Assembly (NCBI GenBank): GCA_947491025.1
Contig: CANLIC010000012.1
Coordinates: forward strand, 33,925-97,924
From: Myxococcales bacterium
GTDB taxonomy: Bacteria; Myxococcota_A; UBA9042
Length of the DNA stretch: 64,000 bases
Reading direction: 5' to 3'
In this document: in pieces, positions 26,895 to 37,625 of the stretch
How positions within the stretch are numbered: position 1 is the first letter of the stretch
Layout: each line of letters starts with the position of its first letter
The notes under the pieces: generated by a model
Databases searched by the model: none
What the model was told of the DNA's origin: nothing
What the model saw: only the letters and a program-made list of their open reading frames with translations
Made by a program: the position numbers and the translations under genes

Positions 26895-28196
26895 ATGATG
26901 ATAGCCCGCTCGCGCCCCTGCCCTGCTCTGCTGTCCCGCCTTTCCCTCACCGTCAGCCTTGGTCTGCTTGGCTGCGGCGGGGCAGCGACACCCGACGCCG
27001 ATGCCGCCGATGCCTCCTTGGACGCCAACGCCGCCAACCCGGCCACGCCGACGCAGGGCGACCCGACCTTTGTGGTGCCGTCGGCGGGATTGCCCACCGA
27101 GGTGACCCTCGGCGCCAGCAACAACAACCTCGACGTTGCCAGGCACGAAGGTCGGACTTTCTTGGCGTTTCGCAGCAGCGGTAACCACTTCGCGAGCGAC
27201 GGCACGGTGCTCTGGGTGGTGAGCAGTGCGGACGAGGCCGTCTGGCGCTACGAAGGGCACTTCGCCCAAGGCACCGACCTCCGCGAGCCGCGCCTGTTCG
27301 TCTGGAAGGGACAGCTGTGGCTCTACTATGCCGTTTTAGGCAAAGACCCCGCAGACTTCGAGCCGCAAGGCAGCAAGGCGGCCCGCTGGCTTGGACCGGG
27401 GAGCTGGGACGGGCCCAAGGATGTGCTGTCCAAGGACTTCATCCCTTGGCGCGTGCGCCTGCTGCCCGATGGCCGCCCGGTGATGATCGGCTACCAGGGC
27501 GGCGCCAACGTCTACCGCAGCACAGGCGGCGGCCTGCGCATCCAGCTGTTGACGACGAACGACGGCTGGACCTGGACGCCCCTGGTGACGCAGGGCAAGG
27601 GGCTAGACGGCAAGGGCAAAGGCGTCAGCGAAGGGGTGGTGCTCGAGGGCGGCGGGTCGGAGGCGGACTTCGCGCTCTTGCCAGACGGCGGCCTCTTGCT
27701 GGTGGTGCGGAACGAGGCAGGCGACAGCGATGGGTACGGCGCCAAGGTCTGCCGCGCTGAGGCAGCGGACTGGTCGGCCTACACCTGCAAAGCCGACCCG
27801 CGCAAGTACGACTCGCCGTTGCTGATTCAGCATGGGGAGGCGACCTGGCTCATCGGCCGCCGCTCGCTGAAGAACGATGGAAAGTTCGACCTCGGGCAGG
27901 TGCACCGCTCCAAGGACGACCGCTACATCAAGTACCAGACCCAGTGGTGGAGCGGCGCCAAGCGCTGCAGCTTGTGGCGCGTCGATGCCAAGGCGCTGCG
28001 CGTCGACTTCGCGCTCGACCTGCCGTCGGCCGGCGACACGTGCTTCGCCAGCGCGCTGCCCATCGCCGGCGCGCCCCATGGCTATCGGGTGTGGAACTAC
28101 ACGTCGCCGCTCGACAAGCCGGACATCTCCTGGCTCGTCGGCCAACTCGGTCAGACCTCTATCTACCGGGTCGACCTCACGCTGCCCTCGAAGTAG
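26895..28196 (+). CDS. Lipoprotein with sialidase/GH43-like five-bladed propeller features
   Basis: A 433-residue protein. The signal peptide ends at lipobox LLGC and is followed by an Asp/Ala tether ([17 protein letters not shown]). The rest reads like a five-bladed propeller of the glycosidase/sialidase-like type: [39 protein letters not shown] and [21 protein letters not shown] cannot see a convincing set of catalytic acids, so enzymatic activity is not claimed. ATGs at 26895 and 26898 are adjacent; the first is used. The gene is divergent from the giant NHL lipoprotein across 261 bases that must hold both promoters. Confidence 0.7.
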   Translation: MMIARSRPCPALLSRLSLTVSLGLLGCGGAATPDADAADASLDANAANPATPTQGDPTFVVPSAGLPTEVTLGASNNNLDVARHEGRTFLAFRSSGNHFASDGTVLWVVSSADEAVWRYEGHFAQGTDLREPRLFVWKGQLWLYYAVLGKDPADFEPQGSKAARWLGPGSWDGPKDVLSKDFIPWRVRLLPDGRPVMIGYQGGANVYRSTGGGLRIQLLTTNDGWTWTPLVTQGKGLDGKGKGVSEGVVLEGGGSEADFALLPDGGLLLVVRNEAGDSDGYGAKVCRAEAADWSAYTCKADPRKYDSPLLIQHGEATWLIGRRSLKNDGKFDLGQVHRSKDDRYIKYQTQWWSGAKRCSLWRVDAKALRVDFALDLPSAGDTCFASALPIAGAPHGYRVWNYTSPLDKPDISWLVGQLGQTSIYRVDLTLPSK

Positions 28197-28224
28197 CCGC
28201 GGCGGCACAGCGACCGCCAGGCGC

Positions 28225-29202
28225 CTACTTGCGCGCTTGCAGCTTGGCCGCCAGCTCCGGCACCGCCGTGAAGGCGTCGGCCTTCAGCGAGAAGTCAGCG
28301 ATCTTGTGGATCGGCTCGTCGTCGCGGGTGTTGATGGCGACGATGATCTTGCTGTTCTTCATGCCGGCGAGGTGCTGGATGGCGCCGGAGATGGCCACTG
28401 CGACGTAAAGCTGTGGCGCCACAACCTTGCCGGTCTGGCCGATCTGGTAATCGTTCGGCGCGTAACCGTCGTCGACCGCGGCGCGGCTGGCGCCGATGCC
28501 AGCGCCGAACGCGTCAGCCAGCGGCTCCATGACCTGGCGAAAGCCCTCGGCCGACTTCAGGCCGCGCCCGCCCGCGACGACGATGGTCGCCTCATCCAGC
28601 GAGGGGCGGTCCGATGCGGTCGCGTCAAACGACACAAAGCGGGTGCGCGCGCTGGCGAGCGCCGGGTCGGCGGCGAAGGCGACAATGGGCGAGCTGCCGC
28701 CGGTGGGGGCGGCGGCGTCGAACGCCGAGACACGGGCCGTGACACACCAATTCGGCGTGTGGATGACCACGTCCGAGAGCAGCGCTCCTGCCCACATCGG
28801 CCGGCGGAAGGCCGGGCCCTTGCTGGTGGCCACCACGCCGACGACGTCCGACGCCATGCCGGCGCCGAGGCGTGCGGCGGTGCGGGGCAGCACGTCCTTG
28901 CCGGTGGTCGAGGCGCTCATCGCCACCACCGAGGCGCCGCACGCCTTGGCGATGTCGGCGATGACCTTGCCCCAGGTCGGAGCCAGGGCGTAGCCGAGGT
29001 CAGCGTGATCGGCGACATGGACAGCCCCGGCGCCGTAGCCCGTCAGCTGAGCGGCGATGCCGCCGACCTGGTGGCCGAGCACAGCGATGTCGATGCTGGC
29101 GCCCGTCTTGGCAGCCAGGTCGCGGGCCATCTGCAGGGTCGTCAGCGTCGCCTTGCGCACCGTGCCGCCGCCGTGCTCGGCGATGACCAAGATCTTGCTC
29201 AT
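28225..29202 (-). CDS. etfA: Electron transfer flavoprotein, alpha subunit
   Basis: A 325-residue protein starting [10 protein letters not shown]. The C-terminal FAD-binding domain shows [34 protein letters not shown] and [20 protein letters not shown], ending with [15 protein letters not shown]. It forms a heterodimer with EtfB that carries electrons from acyl-CoA and related dehydrogenases to ETF:quinone oxidoreductase. AAGGAG 7-8 bases upstream supports the start. It lies 97 bases downstream of etfB on the same strand. The acyl-CoA dehydrogenase-like and carboxylase genes near the right end of the window are plausible metabolic partners. Confidence 0.97.
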   Translation of the reverse strand: MSKILVIAEHGGGTVRKATLTTLQMARDLAAKTGASIDIAVLGHQVGGIAAQLTGYGAGAVHVADHADLGYALAPTWGKVIADIAKACGASVVAMSASTTGKDVLPRTAARLGAGMASDVVGVVATSKGPAFRRPMWAGALLSDVVIHTPNWCVTARVSAFDAAAPTGGSSPIVAFAADPALASARTRFVSFDATASDRPSLDEATIVVAGGRGLKSAEGFRQVMEPLADAFGAGIGASRAAVDDGYAPNDYQIGQTGKVVAPQLYVAVAISGAIQHLAGMKNSKIIVAINTRDDEPIHKIADFSLKADAFTAVPELAAKLQARK

Positions 29203-29299
29203 GTTGTGGCTCCTTGGGCCGCGGCGCCGTGGCTGCCAGCGGCGGGTCAGGTGCGGCCGGCGGGACGATGTCGCCCGCGCTGCCGCAGCGGAGGTGGGG

Positions 29300-30055
29300 C
29301 TAGATGACGCGGGCCTGCGATGAGAGCTTGTGGATCAGCTCATCGACGTCGGCGACGCTGACGCCAGCGCTGCGCCCCGAGGGCTCAGTGATGGCGACCA
29401 CGGAGACCTTGGGGTCGAGGTCGTCGACGCCGAGCTCGTCGGGCTGCAGCTCGTCCATCGCCTTCTTCTTGGCCTTCATGATGCCGGCGAGGCTGGCGTA
29501 GCGCGGCTCGTTGAGCCGCAGGTCCGCGGAAATGACGCAGGGGAGGCCGATGGCCAAGGTCTCGAGGCCGCCGTCGACCTCGCGGGTGACCATGGCCTCG
29601 CTGCCCTCGATGGTGACCTTGCTGGCGAAGGTCGCCTGCGGCCAGCCGAGCATCTCAGCCAGGAGCTGGGCGACCTGATTGCTGTCGCCGTCGACCGCTT
29701 GCTTGCCGAGCAGCACGATGTCCGGCTCTTCCTTGCGGACAACGCCGACCAGGATGCGAGCGATCGCGTCGGAGTCGAGTGAGGCCTCCTCGGCCTCCAC
29801 CCAGATGCCGCGGTCGACGCCGCGGGCGAGAGCGCCCTGGCGGATGAAGCGCTGGACCTCCTCGTCACCGATGCCCACCGCCACGGTCTCGACGTCGCCG
29901 AGGGTCTCTGCGAGCTGCAACGCGCACTCGATGGCGTTTTCGCAGAAGGGGTTGAGGATGTACTCCACGTCGTCGTCGATCCAGTTGCCGTCGTCATTGA
30001 CGACCAGCTTGGCGTTCGGATCAGTGACGCGCTTGGCGGTCACGAGGATCTTCAT
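29300..30055 (-). CDS. etfB: Electron transfer flavoprotein, beta subunit
   Basis: A 251-residue protein. The start MKILVTAKRVTDPNAKL at 30055 has GGGGAG upstream; a 6-residue longer reading is less likely. ETF-beta signatures include INPxxExAxExAL seen here as LNPFCENAIECALQL, VLLGKQAVDGDSNQVAQLLA with the AMP-binding region, and CVISADLRLNEPRYASLAGI followed by MKAKKK. It binds AMP and, with EtfA, forms the FAD-containing electron carrier. A 176-base spacer separates it from the next gene upstream. Confidence 0.97.
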   Translation of the reverse strand: MKILVTAKRVTDPNAKLVVNDDGNWIDDDVEYILNPFCENAIECALQLAETLGDVETVAVGIGDEEVQRFIRQGALARGVDRGIWVEAEEASLDSDAIARILVGVVRKEEPDIVLLGKQAVDGDSNQVAQLLAEMLGWPQATFASKVTIEGSEAMVTREVDGGLETLAIGLPCVISADLRLNEPRYASLAGIMKAKKKAMDELQPDELGVDDLDPKVSVVAITEPSGRSAGVSVADVDELIHKLSSQARVI

Positions 30056-30231
30056 GCGGTCTCTCCCCTGCAAAGTGCGCGGCGTCAGGGCCGCTGCACA
30101 CGGCTTGACGCGGGCTCGGCGCCTCCTCGGCCACCTGCCGCGCCGCGCGACTGGGGCCGATGGCGGGCGCCAGTAAAGCCACCTTGACGCAGCGTGTCAA
30201 CGCGAGACTGATTGGGAATGTGAAGGCCGCC

Positions 30232-32940
30232 TCAACGCCGGGGAGTGGGCGTCCCGAGGGGCGTCTGCACGATGGGCGCCCGGGGCGACAGGCGAACTTG
30301 GACGCCGAGCGGCCCGCGCGTGGCGCTCACCTCATTCGAGAGCTCGATCAGCTCAGACTCGGAGACGCCGGCGCCGCGCAGCTCTTCGAGTTTGGATTCG
30401 GCGGTGTGCCAGTTTCCCAAGCGCAATGCTGCACGCGCCAGCAGAAAGCGCGCCCGCGTCGATTGGCGATCGTAACCGTGGGCACGCTGCGCTGCCGCCA
30501 TCGCCTCGTCCGGCATGCCAGCTTCGAGCGACGTCTCGGCCAAGGCGAGCCAATACGCCCGCATCATCAACTCGTTGCCGCGCATGAACGGAAAGAGGCT
30601 GCGGACCCCGGCCAGGGCGGCTGCGCGCTCTGTGAGCTTGGGGGCGACCGACACCGCTTCGATGCAAGCCTCTACCTCTTCGCCGGCGCTACGCTGGCAG
30701 ACGTCGGCATAGAGCGTAAAAGCGCGCTTGTGGTTGCCGGTGCGGTTGTCGATGGAGGCCAACGCCCGCCAGCCAAGCGCCTCGGTCGTGGGATCGCTGA
30801 GGAGGCCGAGGCCGATACGCCGCGCCTGGTCGAGGTCGCCCGCCGACGCTAGACGCGTGGCCACGAGGTACTCCATGCCGAAGCGGCGGCCCTTGTGGGC
30901 TGCGCGGAGGGCGTTGCCGAGGTCAAAGAGCGTCTTGGGCCGATGCTCCGACGCGTGGACCGCGACGCTCCACGCCCGAGACGGCGCCGCGACCGCGGCG
31001 TCGATGGCGAGCTTGGCGCCGTAGTCGGTCTTCATCAGCTCGGCGATGGCCAGCTTCTGCAGGTCGCCTGGGTGATCGAGCAGCGTCTCGACGTCGGTCG
31101 GGTCACCGCCTCCATCTTCCAGCATGGTCACGAGGCGAAACAGCCGGGCATGCAGGCTCTTTGGCCGGAGCTCGATGGCGTGGCCGAGGGCGACGATGGC
31201 GGCCTCGCGCTTGCCCTCGGCGAGCAATGACCGGCCAAGGCGATAGAAGGCGTGGTGCGAATAAGGGTAGACGGTCGCCACGACCTCGCTGGCCTTGTCG
31301 CTGGGCAGGTCCGCAAGGCGCTCGCCGATGTCGCGGTTGCGGGCATCCCAGGCCCCAAAGATCAGGGCGGCCGCAAGGCAGAGGCCGATGCCCGACGCCA
31401 CCAAGGTGCTCGCGCGCGTGGTCCAGTAGCGACCCTTGGGGCCGTGGTAGGGCGCGGGCCGCAGGTGGTCGGCGATGGTGGCGACCATCAGGAAAGGGAA
31501 GAGGACTCCGGCAACGTGGAGGGAGAAATCGGCTAGATCATGTAGCAAAACGGCGGCGAGCGCGATCGTTGGCGCGGCGTGGACGCCATAGCGGGTCCAG
31601 CGGCGGAACGGCATGATGACGGCATAGAGGATGAAGGCGATGACCAGGGCTGCCATCGGCACGCCGTGGGCGACGATGAGGTCGAGGACCATGTTCTCGA
31701 CATATTCGAGGCGGACGTCGACACCTGTCGCATGCTGCAGCGTCTTGACCGGCAAAGAGCCGAAGCCCTGGCCGACCCAGAAGCCGTCAAAGAGATGGTT
31801 CCAAGCCGACTCGAACGCGATCAACTTTGCGTCACGCCTGCCCAGAATGAACATCGGACCGAATTCGCGCTCCAGGGCGGGCAACCCGATGACACCCAAG
31901 GCGCCGAGGGCAGCGATCGTCTGGAGCACTCGCGCGCGACGGTTCTGTGCCAGCGGCTTCTCTTTGTCGACGCGCAGGTGCGGGCGTGTCTTTGGCTGCC
32001 GGGTCAAAACGAAGGCGGCGACGATGACGAGGCCGATGATGCCCGAGCGCGAAGGTGTGACGGCGAGGAGCGCGGCCGAGAGGGCGGCAACCACCTGATT
32101 CGGGCCCTGGCCACCCTCGGTGCCCTCGGCGACGACGGCGCCAAAGGAGAGGCCGAGGCCGAGCAAAAGCAGCGACGAGACGTGGTTCGGGTTGACGAAG
32201 GTCACGTAGCGGAGCTGCTCGCGCATCTCGAGCGGTACATAGGGCGCGAACCAGGGAGCCCAGGCCAACTGCCACAGGCCGCCGATGGCGAGTGGCATCA
32301 CGGCGAGCCAGCGCCCGGCGTGGACGGACATGCGCCGACCCTGGTGGTCGCTGAGCAGCAGCCCTCCGGTCATCGCCATCGAGCCACCGCCGATCATCAG
32401 CGCGGCCTGAAAGGCCGACTCGGCGGGAGCCATCGACAGCGCCAGCATGGAGAGCGGCTCGAGGCCGAGCGCAGCGCGGCTGCTGTCCGACAGGGTCAGC
32501 GCCTGCGGGTGCAGGAACGACACCATGAAGCGCGGCAAAGGCAACAGGGGCACCAGCGACCAGATGCCGAGCAGCCAGAACATCCAGGCGTAGGGGTTGG
32601 GGGCCGGCGCCACCTGGCGGAAGGTCAGGGCCATGGCCCAACCGACGACGCCCAGGCCGAGCGCGATGGCGACCGGCTCCTGCTCGGTGCCCCCGGTCCA
32701 GAACACGGCCACCAGCATCGCCAGAACCAGGCTGGCGCGCCCGACACGGGCCGCCGTGATCTCACCGCCGGTGCGGGAGATCAGCGGGCGCTGGACGCGG
32801 TGTCGGCCGCTGTCGCGCGACTTGGACGCAGCGCTGCCAGGCTCTTGCGGCTTGCCCGCAGGCCCTGGCGTCGGTGTCGCAGCGGAGGGCGCCGCCGCCG
32901 GTGACGCGGCGGACGTTGTGGGCTCGACGACGTCGCTCAC
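30232..32940 (-). CDS. O-antigen ligase-like polytopic membrane protein with C-terminal TPR-like region
   Basis: A 902-residue protein from a GTG at 32940 that overlaps the transaldolase stop (GTGA); an ATG at 32964 would add eight residues. A Pro/Ala-rich cytoplasmic leader of about 65 residues precedes about ten to twelve membrane spans (to about residue 530). These include a long loop with [18 protein letters not shown] and [20 protein letters not shown], typical of the Wzy_C/O-antigen ligase superfamily. The C-terminal 370 residues are soluble and helical, with TPR-like units such as [18 protein letters not shown] and [20 protein letters not shown]. It likely joins a polysaccharide to its acceptor; the substrate is unknown. 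Confidence 0.75.
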   Translation of the reverse strand: MSDVVEPTTSAASPAAAPSAATPTPGPAGKPQEPGSAASKSRDSGRHRVQRPLISRTGGEITAARVGRASLVLAMLVAVFWTGGTEQEPVAIALGLGVVGWAMALTFRQVAPAPNPYAWMFWLLGIWSLVPLLPLPRFMVSFLHPQALTLSDSSRAALGLEPLSMLALSMAPAESAFQAALMIGGGSMAMTGGLLLSDHQGRRMSVHAGRWLAVMPLAIGGLWQLAWAPWFAPYVPLEMREQLRYVTFVNPNHVSSLLLLGLGLSFGAVVAEGTEGGQGPNQVVAALSAALLAVTPSRSGIIGLVIVAAFVLTRQPKTRPHLRVDKEKPLAQNRRARVLQTIAALGALGVIGLPALEREFGPMFILGRRDAKLIAFESAWNHLFDGFWVGQGFGSLPVKTLQHATGVDVRLEYVENMVLDLIVAHGVPMAALVIAFILYAVIMPFRRWTRYGVHAAPTIALAAVLLHDLADFSLHVAGVLFPFLMVATIADHLRPAPYHGPKGRYWTTRASTLVASGIGLCLAAALIFGAWDARNRDIGERLADLPSDKASEVVATVYPYSHHAFYRLGRSLLAEGKREAAIVALGHAIELRPKSLHARLFRLVTMLEDGGGDPTDVETLLDHPGDLQKLAIAELMKTDYGAKLAIDAAVAAPSRAWSVAVHASEHRPKTLFDLGNALRAAHKGRRFGMEYLVATRLASAGDLDQARRIGLGLLSDPTTEALGWRALASIDNRTGNHKRAFTLYADVCQRSAGEEVEACIEAVSVAPKLTERAAALAGVRSLFPFMRGNELMMRAYWLALAETSLEAGMPDEAMAAAQRAHGYDRQSTRARFLLARAALRLGNWHTAESKLEELRGAGVSESELIELSNEVSATRGPLGVQVRLSPRAPIVQTPLGTPTPRR

Positions 32941-33587
32941 GATTGGCCGGGGACCTTGCGCCAATCCTCAAGGAAGCGCTGCAAGCCGAGATCGGTCAGC
33001 GGGTGATGGAAGAGTTGCTCCATGGTCTTGAACGGCATGGTGCCCACGTGCGCGCCCATCTTGGCTGCCTGCAGGACATGCAGCGGGTGGCGCAAGCTGG
33101 CGGCCAGCACCTTGGTCTGGAATCCGTAGGCCTCGTAGACCTCCAAGATCTCTTCGACCACCTGCATTCCGTCGTGGCCGATGTCGTCGAGGCGCCCGAC
33201 GAAGGGCGAGATGTAGGTGGCGCCCGCCTTGGCGGCGATGAGGGCCTGATTGGCCGAAAAGCAGAGGGTCACGTTGGTGCGGATGCCAAGCGCGGTGCAC
33301 TGCACGACCGCGGCGATGCCGGCGGGTGTCAGCGGAATCTTCACCACGACTTGCGAGCCCTCGGCCGCGAGCTGCCGCGCCTGCTCCATCATGCCAACCG
33401 TGTCCTCCGCGGTGACCTCCAGCGAGACCGGACCTTTGACCAGCTGCAGGATGTCGCGCTTGACGTCTTCGAAGCTGCGCCCTGTCTTGGCCACCAAGGA
33501 CGGATTCGTCGTCACACCGTCGAGGATCCCCCAGGCTGAAGCCTTGCGAATCTCGCCGATATCCGCCGTGTCGAGAAAGAACTCCAT
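32937..33587 (-). CDS. tal: Transaldolase (short, FSA/TalC-type)
   Basis: A 216-residue protein, [20 protein letters not shown], then [15 protein letters not shown]. The Schiff-base lysine is in [10 protein letters not shown] and the family ending [20 protein letters not shown] is intact. This short class includes fructose-6-phosphate aldolases and the small transaldolases; myxobacterial and clostridial members are annotated as transaldolase (pentose phosphate pathway). GGAGGG 5 bases before the ATG at 33587 decides the start. The stop overlaps the GTG of the ligase-like gene. Confidence 0.92.
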   Translation of the reverse strand: MEFFLDTADIGEIRKASAWGILDGVTTNPSLVAKTGRSFEDVKRDILQLVKGPVSLEVTAEDTVGMMEQARQLAAEGSQVVVKIPLTPAGIAAVVQCTALGIRTNVTLCFSANQALIAAKAGATYISPFVGRLDDIGHDGMQVVEEILEVYEAYGFQTKVLAASLRHPLHVLQAAKMGAHVGTMPFKTMEQLFHHPLTDLGLQRFLEDWRKVPGQS

Positions 33588-33657
33588 CGCACCCTCCGAG
33601 GCCAAGCAGCAGCGGCCAGCCCGCGCGCACATCGGACGCCGCCAGGCGGCGCCAGGA

Positions 33658-34956
33658 TCAAGGAATGAAGCCCAGCTGCCACGCCGCGACCGCAGCGCCA
33701 GCGACCGACAAGACCAAGGCGAGGGCAATCCAAACGCCACGCGACCTCTTGGCCTTGGGCGGCACACCGCGCACTTCGGGCAGGGTCTCCGGCGCGTCAA
33801 GGCGCTCGCCAAGCGACACGGCCGTAGGTGCATCCGCGGTCGGAGGCAGGTCCTCGAGTGGCAAGTTCTGCAGCTTTCCCAGGAGGTCAGCGATCGGTAG
33901 CGTGGCGCCACCGCGCGTGTGCAGGTCGGTGGGGCCGAGCGGACGCTGGCCGAGGTGCAGGTCGATGCGCTGGGAGCGCGCCGCGGCCTCGAACTCGGCC
34001 CGCAGCACGGCGAGCACATCGAAGGGCGCGGCGTCCTTGGCTTCGGTGTCGAGCTGGCGCAGCCAGTCGCCGAGGTCGGTCGCAGTCACACGGTAGTTGT
34101 GCTTGTAGAGGTAGGCCGACAGCGCGGCCTCGAGCGCACGAGCGCTCTGGAAGCGCCGCTTTGGATTGCGGGCGAGGGCCTTCAAGACCGTACGGTCGAG
34201 CTCCTCGTCGATCTCTGACCGGAGCGTTGAGGCCTTCTCGACGTCGCCCTTGCGGACCAGCTCGACGGTCTCCATGTCGGTCTGACCGGCGAAGAGCTTT
34301 CGGCCGGTGAGCATCTCCCAGAGGATGATGCCGACGGCGTAGACGTCAGCGCGCAGGTCGACCTCCTTGCCGTCCACCACCTCGGGACTCAGGTAGGCGA
34401 ACTTGCCCTTGATCACGCCGGCGTCGGTCGCGGTGGCGTGGCTAGCGGCCTTGGCGAGGCCGAAGTCGGTGATCTTGACCTCGCCCTGCCTGGAGACCAA
34501 CACGTTCGGCGGTGAAACGTCGCGGTGGACGATGGAGAGCGGCTTGCCGTCGGTGCCATCCTTCTCGTGGGCGTAGGCCAGGCCGCGGCAGACCTCCATG
34601 GTCATGTAGCAAGCGATGGGTACCGGGAAGGGCTTGCCGGTGTCGATCGACTTCTGCATCAATCTTCGAAGGTTGAGCCCTTCAATGAGCTCCATGACCA
34701 CGAAGTAGGTGTCGTCGGCCTTGCCCAGATCGAAGATCTGCACGATGTTGCCGTGCGTGAGCTGCATCGACAGCCGCGCCTCGTCGAGGAACATGGAGAC
34801 GAATTTGGGGTCGCTGCACATCGAGGGCAAGATGCGCTTGATCGCGACGGCGCGTGAAAAACCCTCGAGAGAGACCGCCTCGCCGCGGTAGATCTCGGCC
34901 ATGCCGCCGGCGTCGATCTTCTCAATGATCCGATAGCGTTGATGGACGGACGCCAT
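33658..34956 (-). CDS. Membrane-anchored Ser/Thr protein kinase (PknB-like)
   Basis: A 432-residue protein. Kinase elements are in order: glycine loop [14 protein letters not shown], lysine AVAIKRIL, glutamate EARLSMQL, catalytic loop [22 protein letters not shown] and a SPE motif LSPEVVDG in place of APE. The HRDVSPPN form, with Ser where most kinases have Lys, is common in myxobacterial kinases and may still be active. After the domain (to about residue 290) comes a linker, then a membrane span near the C-terminus ([19 protein letters not shown]) with only a few residues outside. There is therefore no extracellular sensor domain. Its start overlaps that of the divergent SpoIID gene. Confidence 0.92.
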   Translation of the reverse strand: MASVHQRYRIIEKIDAGGMAEIYRGEAVSLEGFSRAVAIKRILPSMCSDPKFVSMFLDEARLSMQLTHGNIVQIFDLGKADDTYFVVMELIEGLNLRRLMQKSIDTGKPFPVPIACYMTMEVCRGLAYAHEKDGTDGKPLSIVHRDVSPPNVLVSRQGEVKITDFGLAKAASHATATDAGVIKGKFAYLSPEVVDGKEVDLRADVYAVGIILWEMLTGRKLFAGQTDMETVELVRKGDVEKASTLRSEIDEELDRTVLKALARNPKRRFQSARALEAALSAYLYKHNYRVTATDLGDWLRQLDTEAKDAAPFDVLAVLRAEFEAAARSQRIDLHLGQRPLGPTDLHTRGGATLPIADLLGKLQNLPLEDLPPTADAPTAVSLGERLDAPETLPEVRGVPPKAKRSRGVWIALALVLSVAGAAVAAWQLGFIP

Positions 34957-34957
34957 G
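34954..34957. other. Head-to-head overlapping start codons (CATG)
   Basis: The kinase ATG (minus, 34956-34954) and the SpoIID-protein ATG (plus, 34955-34957) share bases in one CATG. If both starts are used, each promoter and ribosome binding site lies inside the other gene. A TTG at 35018 with GAGGG just upstream is an alternative start for the rightward gene and would leave 61 bases between them. Confidence 0.55.
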
Positions 34958-36805
34958 AACCTTCCCGGCCCGAAGCCCTGGATCGAGCGCCTGCGAGTAT
35001 GGTACAGCGAGGGTCGGTTGGGAAGGGCCCGTCATCTGATTGCTGTTGGCGCCATCCGAGGGTCCGCCGGGCTGCTCTCGGCCTTCGTCGCGCTGTCGCT
35101 GGCGCTGCCGACGGCGGTTGCGACCGGCGGCGACCCGATGCGTCACCGCGACCGGGCCCACGCCCTCTATCGCGTGGTGGTCAACGTCGACGGCAATGAC
35201 CACCCGGTGCTGCCGGTCGCTGTCTTGGAGCGCGCGACGCTGGTCACCATCGAGGCGTCACACGGCCTGCGCGTCCTCGGCACCGGCGACGGCGCGGTCG
35301 AGGTGCTGGTACCCGCCGGCCGCGCCATCGAGGTCCGCGGCGACGCCATGCAGCCCGGGCAGATCTTGCACTACGTCGCCTTGGCGCGGGCGCCTTCCGG
35401 CGACATGGACGCGCTACGCGCGGCGCGAAAGTTCTGGCAGGCGCGGGGGTTGGCGGTCAAACCGCTGACGGTGGGCGCCACCTACGCTGTCGCCGGCCGG
35501 GTGCTCGACACCCGCGAGACGGTCCTCGGCCTCGAGCCCCCCTTGGCGGACGCGGCGGCTGCCGAGCGCAAAGCGCAGGAGCTGGGCGACCTCCATGGCC
35601 GCGACACGTCGGTGCATGCCGTCGTCCAGGTGCCGCCGAGCGCCACCTTGCGCGTCGACGCCCCCGGCGGAGTCTCGATGCGGGCGCAGGACGTGCTCTG
35701 GTTCGAGGCGCTGCCGCCCCAGCCGGCCGCCGCTGGCGGCGGGCCGCAGGCAGGCCAGGCCCCTCCCGGCAGTGCCGGCGCGGCGGTGCTGACGGTGAGC
35801 GCCGGCGGCACCCGACTTGAGCTGCCGGGCCGCGTCTACGTCACACCCGGCGATGGCGGTGGCCTGGCCGTGGTCAACGAGGCGCGCATCGAGACGATCC
35901 TGGAGGGGGTGGTGGCGTCGGAGATTTTTCAGTCGGCGCCGATGGATGCCCTCAAGGCGCAGGCCGTCGCCGCCCGCACCGACATGCTGGCCAAGGTCGG
36001 CCTGCGCCACCACGCCGACCCGTTCGCCATCTGCTCTGAGGTGCACTGCCAGGCCTACCGCGGCAACGCCAAAGTACCGGCACGCGTGGCGGAAGCGGTG
36101 CGGGCCACGCGCGGCGAAGTGCTCTTCGGTACGGACGGACGCCTAGTGGACACCTTCTATCACGCCGTCAGCGGCGGCCACACCGAGCACAACGAGAACG
36201 CCTGGCGCATGGCGCCCCACCCGAACTTGCGCGGCAGACCCGACCTCGTCGCCGGCGCCGCAAACCCCCTGGCCGTCACCGGTGCACCGCTGAGCACGGC
36301 CACCCAGGGCACCGCCGCTGGCGCCAGCGAGGAGTCGGTGCGGCGCCTGCTCGACGGCCCCGACAAAAGCTGGGCCAGCGCCAGCGGGCGCAACAAGGGT
36401 GCTTGCCGATGGGAGGTCACCCACAGCGCCGCCGAGATCGAGGCCGCGCTGGGCCAGGCCGGGGTCGGCGGCAAGCTCAAGTCGCTGCGTGTGCTCGAGC
36501 GCGGTGTCTCGGGGCGCATCGTCCACCTGGAACTGACGTTCGCCGACGGCATCCAGCGCAAGATTTGGGGCGAACTGCGCATCCGCCGCATGTTCAAGGG
36601 GCTGCGCTCCAGCCTGATGGTGATCACCCCCGGTGCGGCGGGAGCCGGCGGCGTGCCCAGCGCCTGGACATTTCGCGGCGCGGGCTATGGCCATGGCGTC
36701 GGCATGGACCAGACCGGAGCCGTCGGTCGAGCCGAAAAAGGGCAGCGCTATCGCGACATTCTCGACCACTACTACGGCGGCGCCAAGGTCGAGAGGCTCT
36801 ACTGA
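34955..36805 (+). CDS. SpoIID/LytB-domain exported protein
   Basis: A 616-residue protein from the ATG at 34955. A TTG at 35018, with GAGGG upstream, would give 595 residues and a better-shaped signal peptide (LLSAFVALSLALPTAVA). The SpoIID domain occupies about residues 290-610: ILEGVVASEIFQSAPMDALK, AVAARTDMLA, DTFYHAVSGGHTEHNENAW, and the ending FRGAGYGHGVGMDQTGAVG. In Bacillus SpoIID is a lytic transglycosylase acting on denuded glycan; its relatives in Gram-negatives are peptidoglycan remodelling enzymes. The 290 residues before the domain are not recognised. The next gene starts in a TGATG overlap. Confidence 0.85.
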   Translation: MNLPGPKPWIERLRVWYSEGRLGRARHLIAVGAIRGSAGLLSAFVALSLALPTAVATGGDPMRHRDRAHALYRVVVNVDGNDHPVLPVAVLERATLVTIEASHGLRVLGTGDGAVEVLVPAGRAIEVRGDAMQPGQILHYVALARAPSGDMDALRAARKFWQARGLAVKPLTVGATYAVAGRVLDTRETVLGLEPPLADAAAAERKAQELGDLHGRDTSVHAVVQVPPSATLRVDAPGGVSMRAQDVLWFEALPPQPAAAGGGPQAGQAPPGSAGAAVLTVSAGGTRLELPGRVYVTPGDGGGLAVVNEARIETILEGVVASEIFQSAPMDALKAQAVAARTDMLAKVGLRHHADPFAICSEVHCQAYRGNAKVPARVAEAVRATRGEVLFGTDGRLVDTFYHAVSGGHTEHNENAWRMAPHPNLRGRPDLVAGAANPLAVTGAPLSTATQGTAAGASEESVRRLLDGPDKSWASASGRNKGACRWEVTHSAAEIEAALGQAGVGGKLKSLRVLERGVSGRIVHLELTFADGIQRKIWGELRIRRMFKGLRSSLMVITPGAAGAGGVPSAWTFRGAGYGHGVGMDQTGAVGRAEKGQRYRDILDHYYGGAKVERLY

Positions 36806-37596
36806 TGGCGGTGGCTCTCCGCCCGAAACGGCAGGCCTCGCGCCAGCCTGCGTCGCCGCGCCTGGCCTCGCGGTGGGCAGCGCTGCTCGCCACGGCGCCG
36901 CTGTGGGCAGGGGCCTGCGCCAAGGTTCACGTCGAGCGCTCGCTGCGGGTGCAGCCGATGGAGAAAGCGCGCGAATCCGCCGAAGAGCGCGGGGTCGGGG
37001 CAAAGGTCGAAGGCAAGCGCGACGGTGGACAGGTGCACGTGCAAGTCCATGCGGTGCGGCGCTGCCAGACTGTGAAGTTGCAGCGGGCCGAGGGGTTTGA
37101 GCGCACGACCCGGGTCGCCGTGGGCCACTCGCTGACGATGCAGTGGGCGATGGGAGGCCTCTTCTTTACCTCGGGCGCCGGCATCGCCGCTTGGCAGTGG
37201 ACGCACCCGACGCCGCCAGCGACCGACGGGCTCGTCGCGCCCGATCGCAGTCGGTCGACCTGGCTGCAGGCGGGCGCCATCGGTGCCATCGGCGTCGGGC
37301 TGCTGGTCGGCTCGCTGTGGCAGCAGCTTGGGCTCGGCACGTCCGAGCGCTCCCTCGGCGTCCGCGAGCTCCGCCGCGAGGGTCGGGTGCGCGACTGCGG
37401 GCCCGCCCCGCCCGGCGCGGCGCGTGTCCGCTTGACCTTGCCCGACGGCACCAGCCTGCAGGCCGACGTCGACGCCGAAGGTCGCGCCACGCTGGCCCTG
37501 CCCGAAGACGTCGAGGCCCGCATGCAAGAGACCGATCGCCGTGGTACGCTGGAGGTTCTCGGCGACTGGCGCTCACAGACCCGCATCGGCTTGTAG
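36805..37596 (+). CDS. Exported protein, possible lipoprotein, unknown function
   Basis: A 263-residue protein whose ATG overlaps the SpoIID-gene stop (TGATG), so it is translationally coupled. An Arg-rich N-terminus and hydrophobic stretch end at WAGACAKVHVERS; Cys could be lipidated, though the lipobox (AGAC) is weak. Two hydrophobic segments in the middle (MGGLFFTSGAGIAAW, AIGAIGVGLLVGSLW) are probably membrane spans. The C-terminal part VRLTLPDGTSLQADVDAEG is beta-rich. I do not recognise the family. Its coupling to a peptidoglycan enzyme suggests an envelope role. Confidence 0.65.
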   Translation: MAVALRPKRQASRQPASPRLASRWAALLATAPLWAGACAKVHVERSLRVQPMEKARESAEERGVGAKVEGKRDGGQVHVQVHAVRRCQTVKLQRAEGFERTTRVAVGHSLTMQWAMGGLFFTSGAGIAAWQWTHPTPPATDGLVAPDRSRSTWLQAGAIGAIGVGLLVGSLWQQLGLGTSERSLGVRELRREGRVRDCGPAPPGAARVRLTLPDGTSLQADVDAEGRATLALPEDVEARMQETDRRGTLEVLGDWRSQTRIGL

Positions 37597-37625
37597 CGGC
37601 GCCGGCGAGATCGCGAGGCGCTGCC

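Noticed and set aside
37143..37625. Upstream extension of the hutF-like frame
   Set aside because: It lies in another frame over the preceding exported-protein gene; the ATG at 37626 has a ribosome site and begins the HutF homology.
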